A stretch of 64,000 nt of DNA from Sulfidibacter corallicola (GCF_017498545.1 NZ_CP071793.1:1426001-1490000); one strand, 5' to 3'; counted from the stretch's first letter, positions 26,978 to 37,134 are shown. A program made the numbers and translations. The notes: generated by a model not told the origin, from the letters alone.

Positions 26978-29900
26978 TCAGTTGTCGCAGGGATAGGAAT
27001 CGTCGGTGTTGATGTACTGGTAATCCAATACGTCGATGAAGCCGTCGCCGTTGGGGTCGCCCACGTAGGTGTTGCGCCACTCTTCGGCCAACATCCACAG
27101 GTCGGCCATGGTGTTGCACCCGTCGCCGTCCAGGTCGTCGAAGGCGCTGTTCTCCGAGACGAGCACCAGTGCCTGATCGCTGACGGTGCTGCCCGCGGAG
27201 GGCTGCTCTACCTCGATCTCGACCAAGGTGGTTTCGGCGAGACGTCCCGAGAATGCGTAGTCGGTGTTGCCCGTGCCCAAGACACTGCCGTCGTTCATGT
27301 TGTACCAGGTCACGTTCAACGAATCGCTGAAGCACGAAATGTTGGAACGCAGGGTGATCGGCAAGAGACCCTGGGCGATCACGGGTGGCGAAAGCGTGAC
27401 ACCCAACTCGCCGTCGAGGGTGAGGGTCACTTCGCGGGAACGGATCAGGCCGCAGGCGTTGCGCGCGGTACACTCGTAGCGACCCGCCTTGTCCGGCGAG
27501 TCCAGGTTGACCGACAGGGTGTTCGAGTTGGTGTTGGGCAGGTCGTTACCGTTGAACCGCCACATGTACACGATCTCTTCGCTGCTGGTGGCGTCGGCCC
27601 GCAACGTCACGACGTCTCCCAGACATTGGGAGGAACTCTGGGGCTCCAGGGTGAAGCGCGGCAGGTCGCGAACCAGGACCACGGCCACGCTGGACGTCGC
27701 CGAGCCGCACGATTCGGACGACACCACGAGATCGTAGGCGCCGGCATCTTCGGGCTCCACCCGGTTCAGTTCCAAGATTCGGGAGGTCGCGCCCGGAATG
27801 TTCTGGCCGTTCTTGCGCCATTGATAGGTGAACCCGGTTTCGTTGACCGTCGCGCTCAGGGTCACGTCTTGCCACTGACAGATGGTTTGACCCTCGGGCT
27901 GGCCCGTGATCAGCGGCCGATCCAGCACGGTCAGAAAGGCGCTGGAAGAGGTGACCTCGTTACAGGAATTGCTGACGACACAGGAGTAACTGCCGAGGTC
28001 CCCCGGCTGAACGTTCGTGAGGTTCAGGGTCGCGGTGTTGGCGCCCTGGATATTCTGGCCGTTTCGGCGCCACTGATAGGACAGCGACGAGCCGGTTGCC
28101 GCGACCGAGAAGGAGATCGAGGCATCGGTGCAGACTTGGGTGCCCTGGGGGTGGCTGGTGATCGCGACCCCTTCGCCGACGCTGAGCGACACGGCCGAGG
28201 TGGTGACCGCATTACAGTGGCCGGTGACCAGGCAGTCGTAGTTGCCCGCGTCGGCCAGGGTGAGGTTGCTGAGGTGCAGGTTCGCGGAAGTCTGTCCCGC
28301 CATGACCTGGCCGTTCTTGCGCCATTGGTAGGTCAGGCCGCTGCCGTCCGCGTCCACGCTCAGGGTGACGTTCTGGCCGGTACAACTGTTTTGCGAGACC
28401 GGCTGGGTCGCGATGCTGACGGATTGGTAGACCGTCAAGAAACCCGAATTGGATTGGACCGAGCCGCAACCGTTGGAGACCGTGCAGGAGTAGTTGCCGG
28501 ACTGGCTGACCTGTAGATTGGGGAGGGACAGGCTGGCCGAGGTGGCGTTGGCGATCGGCTGACCGTCCTTGTACCACTGGTAGCTCAAACCGCTGCCGGA
28601 GGCGGTCACGGTCAAGGTTCGGTTACCGCCTTCGCAGGCGGCTTGTTGCAGGGGATGCACGCTGATCGACGGCAGGTCGCAGGCCTGGGGCAGGCAGGAG
28701 GGATTGCTGCTCGCGCGGCTGACGACGTGATCGCTCATGCGTGAGGCGACCCGTTGGGGCTCCACCCCGTGGGCGTGATTCACGCCGAAATTCATCGCGA
28801 TGTTGCGAATGCCGCCGCTGAGCAGGTGACAGTAACTCATGATGGTGCCGCATCCGGCGCCGGTCTGGCCGCAGGGCAGCGATGCGGCTCCGCTGTAACA
28901 GCCGCTTTGCGAGCCATAGCACTTGTCGATCGGTTCGCTGTTGCCGCCGATGCCGCCGTAACAGTGGGTGTGGGGAGAATTGAAGTTGTGGCCGATCTCG
29001 TGGGCGACCACCACCGTGTCCCAGAGGACTTGGGGGTTGTCGATGTTGAAGTTTCCGTTCAAGGAGCCGCTCAGCCCATAGGCGCCGCCGTAGTTGTCGG
29101 TGGCGTTGCCGGAAATGGAGCAACTTCCTTTCGGGTAGTTGAAGCCGCCCCGGCACAGGACGCCAACCCAGGCGATGCCGCCACCGCTGCGTTTGCCGCT
29201 CATGAAGTGCGCGATGGTTCGGGTGGTTCCGGAATGATTGTCGTTCCAATACTTCCCGAATTCGTAAAGGCCGCAACTGGTTGACGTGGCTGACCAGGGG
29301 TCGCTGCTCGTCTCCCAAATGGATACGTCGCCGACCACCAACGCGGTGTTGACGTCGCGTTCGTAGATGCCGCTCAGGTAACCGAAGATATCGCCGATGT
29401 AGTCCAGCGCGTCCTGGCGGTTGCCGAACATTTGAAAATACTCGTAGTCGGTTTCGACGGCGATCGTGGCGAAGTAGGCGCCGCCGCGTTTGCCCAGGCT
29501 CGGTTGGTTGCCCGGTACTTCGTGGTCGGGCCCGGCGTTCCGTTTGTCGGCGGGAACCGCGATGTCGTCGGTACCGCACGCATAACCATTTTCGTTGCCC
29601 GCCAGAATCTCGTCGCCGGATACCTCGCGATAACCCAGGCTCTGGCCGCGGCGTTGGGCGTCGCCTCCGTCGTCCAGGACCCAGTAGCGACCGCCTCGAG
29701 TCACCAGGCCGCGAACGCCGCCCTGCTCCCGTACCGACAGAAACGCGTAGGAATTCGGTTCGCCCGCGATCTGCCCTTTGAAATAACGGTGACCCGGCAT
29801 GGGCTCGCGGATTTCGCCGGCATCGGTGTGGACGATCAGTTGGGCGTCGGGTGCAAATACTTCGAAGCGGGTAAGTTCCAAACTGTCCAGTGAACGATTG

Positions 29901-30076
29901 AGGCCAAATTCAAAACCATGAATATGTAATTCTTCTTCAAATGAAACATTTTCGGCCACACGGCCGAGATCCTGGTTGGAAATATCTATATCCACTACCT
30001 GGAAATCGTTGGACCACGCCAACGTAGTGGAGCAAGCGAAAAAAATACAAACAAGCGCGCGCATCGAGCGGACCAA
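26978..30076 (-). CDS. Secreted M12-type zinc metalloprotease with Ig-like repeats and dockerin-like C-terminus
   Basis: The protein has 1032 residues. TTG at 30076 has GGGAGG seven bases upstream; an ATG four codons later is too far from it. A signal peptide covers residues 1-23. A propeptide-like region precedes the catalytic domain, whose zinc motif HEIGHNFNSPHTH is near residue 358 (HExxHxxxxxHxH, reprolysin-like M12 layout). About residues 490-900 hold five Ig-like modules, each with YQW(R/Y)KxGQ and a Cys pair. The last 130 residues share the VTLSPPVIAQGLLP block and two dockerin-type calcium loops (DLDGDGCNTMAD, DPNGDGFIDVLD) with the neighbouring beta-propeller gene. The role is extracellular proteolysis, possibly surface-attached through the C-terminal module. 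Confidence 0.9.
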   Translation of the reverse strand: MVRSMRALVCIFFACSTTLAWSNDFQVVDIDISNQDLGRVAENVSFEEELHIHGFEFGLNRSLDSLELTRFEVFAPDAQLIVHTDAGEIREPMPGHRYFKGQIAGEPNSYAFLSVREQGGVRGLVTRGGRYWVLDDGGDAQRRGQSLGYREVSGDEILAGNENGYACGTDDIAVPADKRNAGPDHEVPGNQPSLGKRGGAYFATIAVETDYEYFQMFGNRQDALDYIGDIFGYLSGIYERDVNTALVVGDVSIWETSSDPWSATSTSCGLYEFGKYWNDNHSGTTRTIAHFMSGKRSGGGIAWVGVLCRGGFNYPKGSCSISGNATDNYGGAYGLSGSLNGNFNIDNPQVLWDTVVVAHEIGHNFNSPHTHCYGGIGGNSEPIDKCYGSQSGCYSGAASLPCGQTGAGCGTIMSYCHLLSGGIRNIAMNFGVNHAHGVEPQRVASRMSDHVVSRASSNPSCLPQACDLPSISVHPLQQAACEGGNRTLTVTASGSGLSYQWYKDGQPIANATSASLSLPNLQVSQSGNYSCTVSNGCGSVQSNSGFLTVYQSVSIATQPVSQNSCTGQNVTLSVDADGSGLTYQWRKNGQVMAGQTSANLHLSNLTLADAGNYDCLVTGHCNAVTTSAVSLSVGEGVAITSHPQGTQVCTDASISFSVAATGSSLSYQWRRNGQNIQGANTATLNLTNVQPGDLGSYSCVVSNSCNEVTSSSAFLTVLDRPLITGQPEGQTICQWQDVTLSATVNETGFTYQWRKNGQNIPGATSRILELNRVEPEDAGAYDLVVSSESCGSATSSVAVVLVRDLPRFTLEPQSSSQCLGDVVTLRADATSSEEIVYMWRFNGNDLPNTNSNTLSVNLDSPDKAGRYECTARNACGLIRSREVTLTLDGELGVTLSPPVIAQGLLPITLRSNISCFSDSLNVTWYNMNDGSVLGTGNTDYAFSGRLAETTLVEIEVEQPSAGSTVSDQALVLVSENSAFDDLDGDGCNTMADLWMLAEEWRNTYVGDPNGDGFIDVLDYQYINTDDSYPCDN

Positions 30077-30926
30077 AGGTCTACCTCCCCCCCAAATTAC
30101 CGAAGCGCAAATAGCCTCGTACGACGAAGATATCAGGATGCCGAACGGCCTGGATCAAGGGTTGGGACTCAGTGATCGGCCTCACGTGGCTGTGCTTTTT
30201 TTGCAATTATGTCTCGGTACAGACGGCTTTGTAACGATGCTCACGTAAGATTTCTTGGGAAAATGTCTGAAATACGCCTCGAAAATGACAAAGAGACCGA
30301 CGAATGCCCCGGTTTTGAATTTAATCGGGGTTGATTTTTTGCGGTTTGGTGACGGTTCTTTCATTTGGGAATGATCGGCCGGGTGTGAAAAAGAGAGGCC
30401 GCAAAGGTTGACAGCACTCGTTCTCCGATTTTAAGGTAGAGACATTCATTCTTTTCAAATGTAGCCGACTTTCTCTCGCACCGTCATGCCGAACATCTTC
30501 GCGGACAAGGGTTCCGTTCAGGCGAAGGTCTCTCCGTGCCCCAGCCTGTCTCATCCTCGTCCCCTCAACGACGCACATCTCTTCGAAAGAATCCCTTTCT
30601 CGAAATTCTTGGCGGTAACCGCAGCGCGGGCCTGGTTGCCCTCGGTGGCGGATACCTCGATTCCGGTGTTCGAGCACCGACTTCCGTAATGTGCACGCCA
30701 ACGCCCACCCTGAACGGGGAAGTGCCCGGAATCGGGCATGTCGACGGGTTGGGCCGGACGACCGGTTTCTGGGGGCGGGTTTGGGCCAAGGACGGACCTT
30801 TGGAGAATTGGCTGAAACCCGATGCCCGGCGCCGGTCACTTACCTAGAGGGGGGACGGTGCGTCGTCCAGGCGATTCGTTCCAAAAAACTTCGATTCTGG
30901 ATAGAGATTATTTTAGGTGGTTAGGT
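30077..30926. other. Intergenic region between two secreted protease genes
   Basis: The region is divergent, so it must hold the promoters of both the M12 (minus) and M4 (plus) protease genes. No gene, hairpin or repeat stands out. About 30180-30480 is less GC-rich than its surroundings. Short open frames here have no ribosome site or family. Confidence 0.5.
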
Positions 30927-33900
30927 ATGGTTTTTCGTCATGTCCATGCGGGTCTCGACCTTCGAAGAGGACCCGTCACCACGATTGCGGCCGATCTCGG
31001 ATCCTTGGGGTCCCATCGATCGAGCGGGTGCGTTGGAAACCGTCGACACATCGTATGGCTCGCCATGTCGTTGCTGTTGCTCTCGGCTCCGGTCCTGGCT
31101 CAGTTGAATCACAACGGCCAGGCTTTTCAACCCGTGAACGCCCAGGGCCTGTTGCAACAGGCGCAATCCCAGGTCATTTCCCTCGATCGCGATTTGGCCC
31201 ACCTGGCGCTGGCCAGCAAGACCCGGGGAACGCCGTTCCGCTTTCAGATGCACCCGGATTTCGCGACCCCCCGCTTCATGACCGGCGTCCTGAGCGAGCC
31301 CAGTGACGCCAAACCCGAGGAACTCGCGATCGCCTTCCTCGAACGCCACCGGGCCCTGTACAAGCTGGCCACCGAGGAACGGTTCGTGGTCGCCGACGTG
31401 ACCCGCGACGAATTGGGGTTCAGTCACGTACGGCTCAATCTCTATCGCGGCGATCTCGAAGTGTGGCCGGCCCAGGTGATGGTGCATCTCAACCGCGCCG
31501 GCCAGGTCGAAATGGTCAACGGCAACGTCCGTTCGGCGGGCTTGTCCCACGCCAAAGCCGCGATCACCGATCGCCAGGCGGTGGCGGCGGCGATCGCAGC
31601 GGTCAATCCGCGGGTGCGGCACGAAACGGAGACCCGATTGATGATCTACGACTGGCAGGTCGCCGAGCCACGGCTGGTCTATCGAGTCGAAGTCCGGGCC
31701 AAAGGCATCAATCCACTGCACACGGAAGTCTATGTGGACGCTGCAGATGGATCGATCGTGAATCGTATCGATAACATTTGCAATTGGAATCCTCACGCGG
31801 TCGACAAAGAGCCTGCCCACATTCTCGATCATCCTCCCGTCGCACCGGGCGACCTGCTCGGCTCGCCTGAAAACGAAGCGGAAGCGCGCAAACGCGCCGC
31901 CGTCAACTGCACCGTGTTCCCGACGTTGGCCGGCGATCAGACCGCCACCGTCAGCGGTTACAACTCGAACGGCGAGATCCTGCTGATCAACACTTCCAAG
32001 GCCATGTTCCCCGGTAACCTGGATACCAATACCCTCGCCGGCACCATCTACGTTCTGGAATCGAACCACACCAACCAGCCGATCGGGGTTTCCAAGGATC
32101 CCAACGGCGACATGGTTTTCAACGACGCCACCGAGACCCATGCGGCCGGTGCCGTCGCCTACCTGATGAGCAAGACCTACGATTGGCTGCAGAGCACCTT
32201 CAACCGCAACAGCTACGACGGCAACGGTTCGGCCATGCGCATCTTCGTCAATTTCCGGCAGGATCCCAACCAGGGATTCGACAACGCCTATTGGAACAAT
32301 CGCGAGCTGGTTTTCGGGGACGGCGGCCAGATCACCCGCAACTGGGCCTTCGCGCTGGATTTCGCCACGCACGAAATTTGTCACGCGATTACCTCCTCCT
32401 CCGCGAACCTGATCTACCAATTCCAGTCCGGCGCACTGAACGAATCGTTCTCCGACATGTACGCCACCACCCATGACGACGCCAACTGGCTGATCGGCGA
32501 GGCGATCACCATCCAGGAAGTGTTCGGTGCGCCCGCCCTGCGGTCCATGTCCGATCCCAGTCAGGGCCTGGCTCAGGGCAGCAACGGCTGGCAGCCGAGC
32601 CATATGAACCAGTTCCAGAACCTCCAGGCCAACTTCGACAACGGCGGGGTCCACATCAACAGCGGCATCATCAACCAGGCCTACTACCAGATCGCCCAGG
32701 CCATCGGCCGCGACAAGGCGATTCAGATCATGCACCGCGCCTTGACCAATTACCTGACCCGCAACAGCGAGTTCGTGGATGCCCGGGCGGCGGCCGAGCG
32801 TGCCGCCGGCGACCTCTACGGGGACGCCGAGCGGAACACCGTCAGCACCGCGTTCGGCAACGTGGGCATCGGTACGGGCGGCAGCGACACGGGCGGGCAG
32901 GCGACCGCGACGACGCTCTACTATCCGTTTACCGCGCCCTTCGAGCGCTATGGCCTGAATTACAACAACACCTTCACCATTACCAACGTCACCGGCCAGA
33001 CCGTCAGCGGAACCGTGACCTGGTACGCCGCCAACGGCACCGCCACGGCCAGTACCCAATTCAGCCTGAATCCGCACGCCTCGACGTTCGGGTTCTCCGA
33101 GGCCGGTGATCACTGGATCAAGGTCGAGGCCGACAACCAGATCGTGGGCAGTTACATGCACATGACCAGCGACGGCAGCAGTTGGTCGCTGATTCCCGCC
33201 ACGCGCTTCATCGCCAACGGCATGTTCATTCCCCACGTCGCCACGGGCGCCAATTTCTGGACCGTCGGCGCCGTCGCCAACGTGGTCGACACGCCCTCCA
33301 ACGTGCTGTACCTGGACAACCTGGATCAGCCCTGGACCGTCGCGGTCAATACGATCAACAACGGGCTCGCCTTCGACTTCGAACAGGATCTCTACGGGAC
33401 CTTCCCCGACGTCAGCCAGGTGGGCGGGCTCTGGGGCTTTTTCGTCAATTTCGATCTCACCGCCGAGAAGGTGCTCGAACACAACATGACGGGCGCCGAG
33501 ATCTTCGGTCGCAAGGATGCGGCCCAATCGGCGGGACTGATCATGGACGCCACCAGTGGACGCAACCTGTTGTTCACTCACGTGGCGGCGGATACTTCCA
33601 CCTTCTGGACCGGATACTCGATCGTCAACCTCACGGGTGAAAGCAGCGCGGTCAACTTCCTCTCGTTCAACGACCAGGGCCAGACGCTGGCCAATCAGGT
33701 GGTGAACATCGGGCCCTTCGGCAAGTTGTTGGCGGTGACGGGTGACTCGCTGGTGCCCACCGGCACCTCGTGGTTCATGGTGTTGGGTCTGTCCGAGTCC
33801 ACCTCGCTGGCCGGAATGGAGTTGTTCGGCACCCTGGACAACCGCAGCTTGGCGGGCTTCCAGGCCACGCCCAATACCAGCAAAAAATTCTACTTCCCGT

Positions 33901-34223
33901 TCGTGATCAGCGGCAGTGTCAGCCAGCCGACGGCTTTCGCCAACCTGCCCGCCATGTTCACGGGCATCTCGGTCATCAATCCCAACTCGGCGCCGGCCAA
34001 CATCACGATCCGGGTCTACAACCACGAGGGCGGCACCGCGGCGGGCACGGCCACGCTGCAGCCGGGCAACAAATTGCTGGGCCTCCTGCAGACGCTGCTG
34101 AATGTCACCAACTTCTACGGCTACGTGGAAGTGGAATCCGATCTGCCGGTGGCCGGCTTTTCCCTTTCCGGCTACCTGAACGGACAGGAGCTGGCGGCCA
34201 ACCCGATGGTCTCTTTCGAGTGA
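30927..34223 (+). CDS. Secreted M4 (thermolysin-like) metalloprotease with C-terminal beta modules
   Basis: The protein has 1098 residues from ATG 30927 (AGGTGGTTAGGT upstream). This start leaves a long n-region, since the hydrophobic signal core WLAMSLLLLSAPVLAQ is at about 43-58. The propeptide shows FTP and PepSY-like parts (YRGDLEVWPAQVMVHLN; VYRVEVRAKG). The catalytic domain has HEICH at about 482-486, NESFSDMY about 25 residues later (third zinc ligand Glu) and GGVHINSGIINQAYY (catalytic His). From about residue 660 on, three to four beta-sandwich modules follow (TFTITNVTGQTVSGTVTWYA; NLPAMFTGISVINPNS), similar in style to the secreted protein at 12963-13733. The likely role is degradation of external protein. 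It is convergent with the ketosynthase gene, with a 15-bp gap. Confidence 0.92.
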   Translation: MVFRHVHAGLDLRRGPVTTIAADLGSLGSHRSSGCVGNRRHIVWLAMSLLLLSAPVLAQLNHNGQAFQPVNAQGLLQQAQSQVISLDRDLAHLALASKTRGTPFRFQMHPDFATPRFMTGVLSEPSDAKPEELAIAFLERHRALYKLATEERFVVADVTRDELGFSHVRLNLYRGDLEVWPAQVMVHLNRAGQVEMVNGNVRSAGLSHAKAAITDRQAVAAAIAAVNPRVRHETETRLMIYDWQVAEPRLVYRVEVRAKGINPLHTEVYVDAADGSIVNRIDNICNWNPHAVDKEPAHILDHPPVAPGDLLGSPENEAEARKRAAVNCTVFPTLAGDQTATVSGYNSNGEILLINTSKAMFPGNLDTNTLAGTIYVLESNHTNQPIGVSKDPNGDMVFNDATETHAAGAVAYLMSKTYDWLQSTFNRNSYDGNGSAMRIFVNFRQDPNQGFDNAYWNNRELVFGDGGQITRNWAFALDFATHEICHAITSSSANLIYQFQSGALNESFSDMYATTHDDANWLIGEAITIQEVFGAPALRSMSDPSQGLAQGSNGWQPSHMNQFQNLQANFDNGGVHINSGIINQAYYQIAQAIGRDKAIQIMHRALTNYLTRNSEFVDARAAAERAAGDLYGDAERNTVSTAFGNVGIGTGGSDTGGQATATTLYYPFTAPFERYGLNYNNTFTITNVTGQTVSGTVTWYAANGTATASTQFSLNPHASTFGFSEAGDHWIKVEADNQIVGSYMHMTSDGSSWSLIPATRFIANGMFIPHVATGANFWTVGAVANVVDTPSNVLYLDNLDQPWTVAVNTINNGLAFDFEQDLYGTFPDVSQVGGLWGFFVNFDLTAEKVLEHNMTGAEIFGRKDAAQSAGLIMDATSGRNLLFTHVAADTSTFWTGYSIVNLTGESSAVNFLSFNDQGQTLANQVVNIGPFGKLLAVTGDSLVPTGTSWFMVLGLSESTSLAGMELFGTLDNRSLAGFQATPNTSKKFYFPFVISGSVSQPTAFANLPAMFTGISVINPNSAPANITIRVYNHEGGTAAGTATLQPGNKLLGLLQTLLNVTNFYGYVEVESDLPVAGFSLSGYLNGQELAANPMVSFE

Positions 34224-34238
34224 TTTCGGGCGCGGGCG

Positions 34239-35483
34239 TCAGCGGGCGCCCGCCTCGGCGTGCCGCATGACCAGCGCGGTGTTGATACCGCCGAAACCCA
34301 TGCTCAGGCTCAGGGCGTGCCTCATGTCGTGGGGTCGCGCCCCGTCCCTGACCCAGGCGAGATCCGGACGGATCGGATCTTCCAGGTTGCGACACGGGTG
34401 GAGCCGACCGGCATCCATCTGTACCAGGGTGGCGATGACTTCCACGGCACCCGCGGCCGTCAGGCCGTGACCGGTGACCGACTTGGTGGTGTTCAGGGGG
34501 GCATGACCGAGTCCGGCGGTGGTGAGGGCCGCGAGTTCGGTTTCGTCGCCGATGGTGGAACCGGTGCCGTGGGGGTTGACGTAATCGATGTCCGACGGTG
34601 CGAGGCGTGCGCCTTCGAGTGCTTGCCGAATCACCCTGAGTTCGCCGTCGAAGGAAGGGTCCGGATTGCGGTTGGCGTCCATGGTGACGGCCCAGCCCGC
34701 CAGGTGGGCATGGGGTCGGACACCGCGGGCTTCGGCCGATGCGGCGCGTTCGATCACGACGACGCCACAGGCCTCGCCGTAGATGAAGCCGTCGCGCAGG
34801 CGGTCGAACGGGCGGCAGGCACGGTCGGGATCGTTTGCGAACCGCTCGGATCCCATGGCGCCCAGTGCCCGAAACCCGGCGCACTCGAAGTAGGAACAAT
34901 CCATCAAGGCACCGACCGCGATGCAGGCGTCCACCAGCCCCGAGGCGACCGCCTCGGCGGCCCGGATGATCGCCAGTTGGCCACTGGCGGAGGCCCCGCC
35001 GACCGTTTGGGCGAAGCCCCGAATGCCGAATTGCTGGGTGCAGAGGCCGCAGATGTCGCTGTCGAGGAAATTGAGGGCGTAGGTGGGACGGAGAAAGGCG
35101 AGGCGATCGGCGTAGGCCGTCTGAGTGAGCACCAGCTCCCGTTGTTGGACGTTCGAACCGCCGATCACCAGGCCGATGCGATCGGGCCCGATCTCGTCCA
35201 AGCGGGCGTCGCGCCAGGCTTCGCGAAGCGTGATCAGCGCGGTTTTGCCGGATAGGGTGGCGGTGCGCCAAAGCTTGCGCGAGAGGTCGTCGGGCATGTC
35301 GAAATCCGGAAGTTCCGCACCGATGAAGCGGGTTTCGCCACGTTGCCGGCCGTCGCGGGCCATGATCCCGAAGGCGTGGTCGCCGCGCAGCAGCGCGGCC
35401 GTGAAGGCCGGGATACCCATACCCACGGCCGTGCTGATGCCGATGCCGGTGACGACGGGCCGGTCCTGCCTGGTGGAATTCAT
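34239..35483 (-). CDS. Ketosynthase-like malonyl-ACP decarboxylase (Cys-to-Ser, PksF/MupG type)
   Basis: The protein has 414 residues with a full FabF-type thiolase fold. Start ATG at 35483. The nucleophile position, normally Cys in TACxS, is Ser165 in TVGGASASG (160-168). The two catalytic histidines are kept: H305 in NPHGTGS and H339 in KSVTGHG. This Ser/His/His set is known from the decarboxylating ketosynthases of polyketide beta-branching cassettes, which turn malonyl-ACP into acetyl-ACP without condensing. The SASG context also resembles those proteins. In those clusters an HMG synthase, two enoyl-CoA hydratase-like enzymes and a free ACP are adjacent; none is seen here. It could serve a distant synthase or be a relic. 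Confidence 0.8.
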   Translation of the reverse strand: MNSTRQDRPVVTGIGISTAVGMGIPAFTAALLRGDHAFGIMARDGRQRGETRFIGAELPDFDMPDDLSRKLWRTATLSGKTALITLREAWRDARLDEIGPDRIGLVIGGSNVQQRELVLTQTAYADRLAFLRPTYALNFLDSDICGLCTQQFGIRGFAQTVGGASASGQLAIIRAAEAVASGLVDACIAVGALMDCSYFECAGFRALGAMGSERFANDPDRACRPFDRLRDGFIYGEACGVVVIERAASAEARGVRPHAHLAGWAVTMDANRNPDPSFDGELRVIRQALEGARLAPSDIDYVNPHGTGSTIGDETELAALTTAGLGHAPLNTTKSVTGHGLTAAGAVEVIATLVQMDAGRLHPCRNLEDPIRPDLAWVRDGARPHDMRHALSLSMGFGGINTALVMRHAEAGAR

Positions 35484-35619
35484 CGAATGCACCATCCTTT
35501 GCAGCATATGGAAAAGGGGAGAACGGCGCACACTTTAGCACGGGCACGGCGTTCGCGAACATGCGAAGCACGCGATTTTCACCGACTTTGGCGGGCCGGG
35601 CGAGACTCGGGGATGAGCT

Positions 35620-36190
35620 CTCTTGAGACAAATTCGCCTGGAGTTCCCGAATGCCGAGAGATTCGTGGTGCCCGGTAGGTTCAGCCGCCGGCTGAACTTG
35701 TCGAAGCGATCCGCGCATCGCAGGTTCGAGACTTGAAAGAGAGAAGCACAGCCCATTGCGGGAGCATTGGAGCATTCGGCTTCGGAATGTGCGACCAGCG
35801 GTCGCACCTACCTGGCACGACGACCCTCTCTGACAGCCGGGAACAGCATGCTGGCTCGCTTCACGTTGTTTCTTTTTAGAAATTGAGCCGGGTATGCCCG
35901 CTGGTGCGTGGCTCTCTTGAAACAAATTCGCCTGGAGTTCCCGAATGCCGAGAGATTCGTGGTGCCCGGTAGGTTCAGCCGCCGGCTGAACTTGTCGAAG
36001 CGATCCGCGCATCGCAAGATCGAGTGGTAAAAGAGCGAAGCGGATAAGTTGGGCCTCAAAATCTCTCGATGATCGATGTTGAACCTACCTAGGTCGCTTC
36101 GATTGGTTTCTGACCTGAAACCCAGTGGCCGGTGTACCGGACCATCGACATTCCGACCGGCCCCCGGCCTGGGTGGCGACTCAGTGATCC
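35620..36190. repeat. Composite REP-like repeat with internal duplication
   Basis: The 19-mer GTTCAGCCGCCGGCTGAAC occurs at 35679-35697 and 35973-35991, each in a duplicated segment of about 115 bp (CGCCTGGAGTTCCCGAATGC through GCGATCCGCGCATCGCA), about 295 bp apart. Between them lies GTGCGACCAGCGGTCGCAC at 35789-35807 in the opposite orientation. The right part (36090-36180) carries the tail phrase CCCCCGGCCTGGGTGGCGACT shared with the other composites. Confidence 0.85.
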
Positions 36191-37134
36191 AGGCAACGCT
36201 GCCAGAGGGGGTCGTCCTTGCTGCGCAGGAAGCCGAACGACTCGGCCTGGCGCATGTAGTTGCAGGCCTCATCCACCTGGTTCATGGCCATCAGGATGCG
36301 GGCGTGCACCAGCAGGTCGTTGGGATTGTGGCGCTGGGTCAGCAGGGCGGCGCTGGCCGTGAGCGCCCCGCTGTAGAAATCCTTTTGAAAGAAGCGGTCG
36401 CGCCACAACATGAGATCCTGGGGATCTTCGAGTTGTTCGGACGGATTGCCGAACAGGTCGACGAACTCGTTGAGCAGGGCGTAGCCGGCGCGGTCGTGCA
36501 GGGTCAGGCGTTCCATGATGCGGCGCGCGACCTCGGTGTCGTCGGCGAAGTAGGTGGAGGCCCAAAGCCGGTAGAAATCGAAGGGTTCGACGCGGGCGGT
36601 GGCCAGGCCGATTTCGTCGGCCAGCAGGTAGGGCAACGCCTCCCAGCCGGATTGCATGCCCACGATGCCGTGCTCCAGGACACGGCCCTCCTGAACGTCC
36701 AACAGGGTCCAGATCAGGCGTTGGTCATCGACCTGACTGGTGAGCAGGTGATCGGCGCCCAATTCGCGGCTGGTCTTGATCTTGGTGGCCAGGGTCACCG
36801 GCTGGACCAGGGACATGCCATACTCGTTCATTTTGCGGCGCATGGCGGTGAAGGGGACCAGATTCCCGCCGGAGACCAGGCCGTCCTGGAGGGCGAGGAT
36901 CGCGGCGAGGCCTTCCCAGCGTTCGGCCTGGACCGCGGCCATATCGGGAGGCCAGACCGCGAAGTGAATCAACCCCGCCTGGGCGGCGCCATGGGGTTGG
37001 GCCGGCAGGTCCTCGTTGGGCAGCCCGGCCGATTGCGGGTCCCCGGCCGCGAACGCCAAGCTGCAAGCCAAGCACAAAATGAAGAAACCCAGGCGTTTCG
37101 CGAGCTCGAAGGGCCGTCCATTGTCCAGAGCCAT
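36181..37134 (-). CDS. Secreted protein with TolB/FlgO-like N-domain and helical C-domain
   Basis: The protein has 317 residues. The ATG at 37134 is preferred over 37140 because GGAGG is then eight bases upstream. A signal peptide covers residues 1-30 (KRLGFFILCLACSLAFAA). Residues 35-150 look like the alpha/beta domain of TolB-N/FlgO-type lipoproteins: WEGLAAILALQDGLVSGGN, TKIKTSRELGADHLLTSQVD and LLDVQEGRVLEHG. The C-terminal half is helical, ending with a TPR-like repeat (LVHARILMAMNQVDEACNYM). It is probably periplasmic; function unknown. It has no same-strand partner. Confidence 0.7.
   Translation of the reverse strand: MALDNGRPFELAKRLGFFILCLACSLAFAAGDPQSAGLPNEDLPAQPHGAAQAGLIHFAVWPPDMAAVQAERWEGLAAILALQDGLVSGGNLVPFTAMRRKMNEYGMSLVQPVTLATKIKTSRELGADHLLTSQVDDQRLIWTLLDVQEGRVLEHGIVGMQSGWEALPYLLADEIGLATARVEPFDFYRLWASTYFADDTEVARRIMERLTLHDRAGYALLNEFVDLFGNPSEQLEDPQDLMLWRDRFFQKDFYSGALTASAALLTQRHNPNDLLVHARILMAMNQVDEACNYMRQAESFGFLRSKDDPLWQRCLDH

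Noticed and set aside
30921..34025. 1034-residue open frame antisense to the M4 protease gene
   Set aside because: High-GC shadow of a well-supported gene; composition is His/Gly/Val-rich without motifs.
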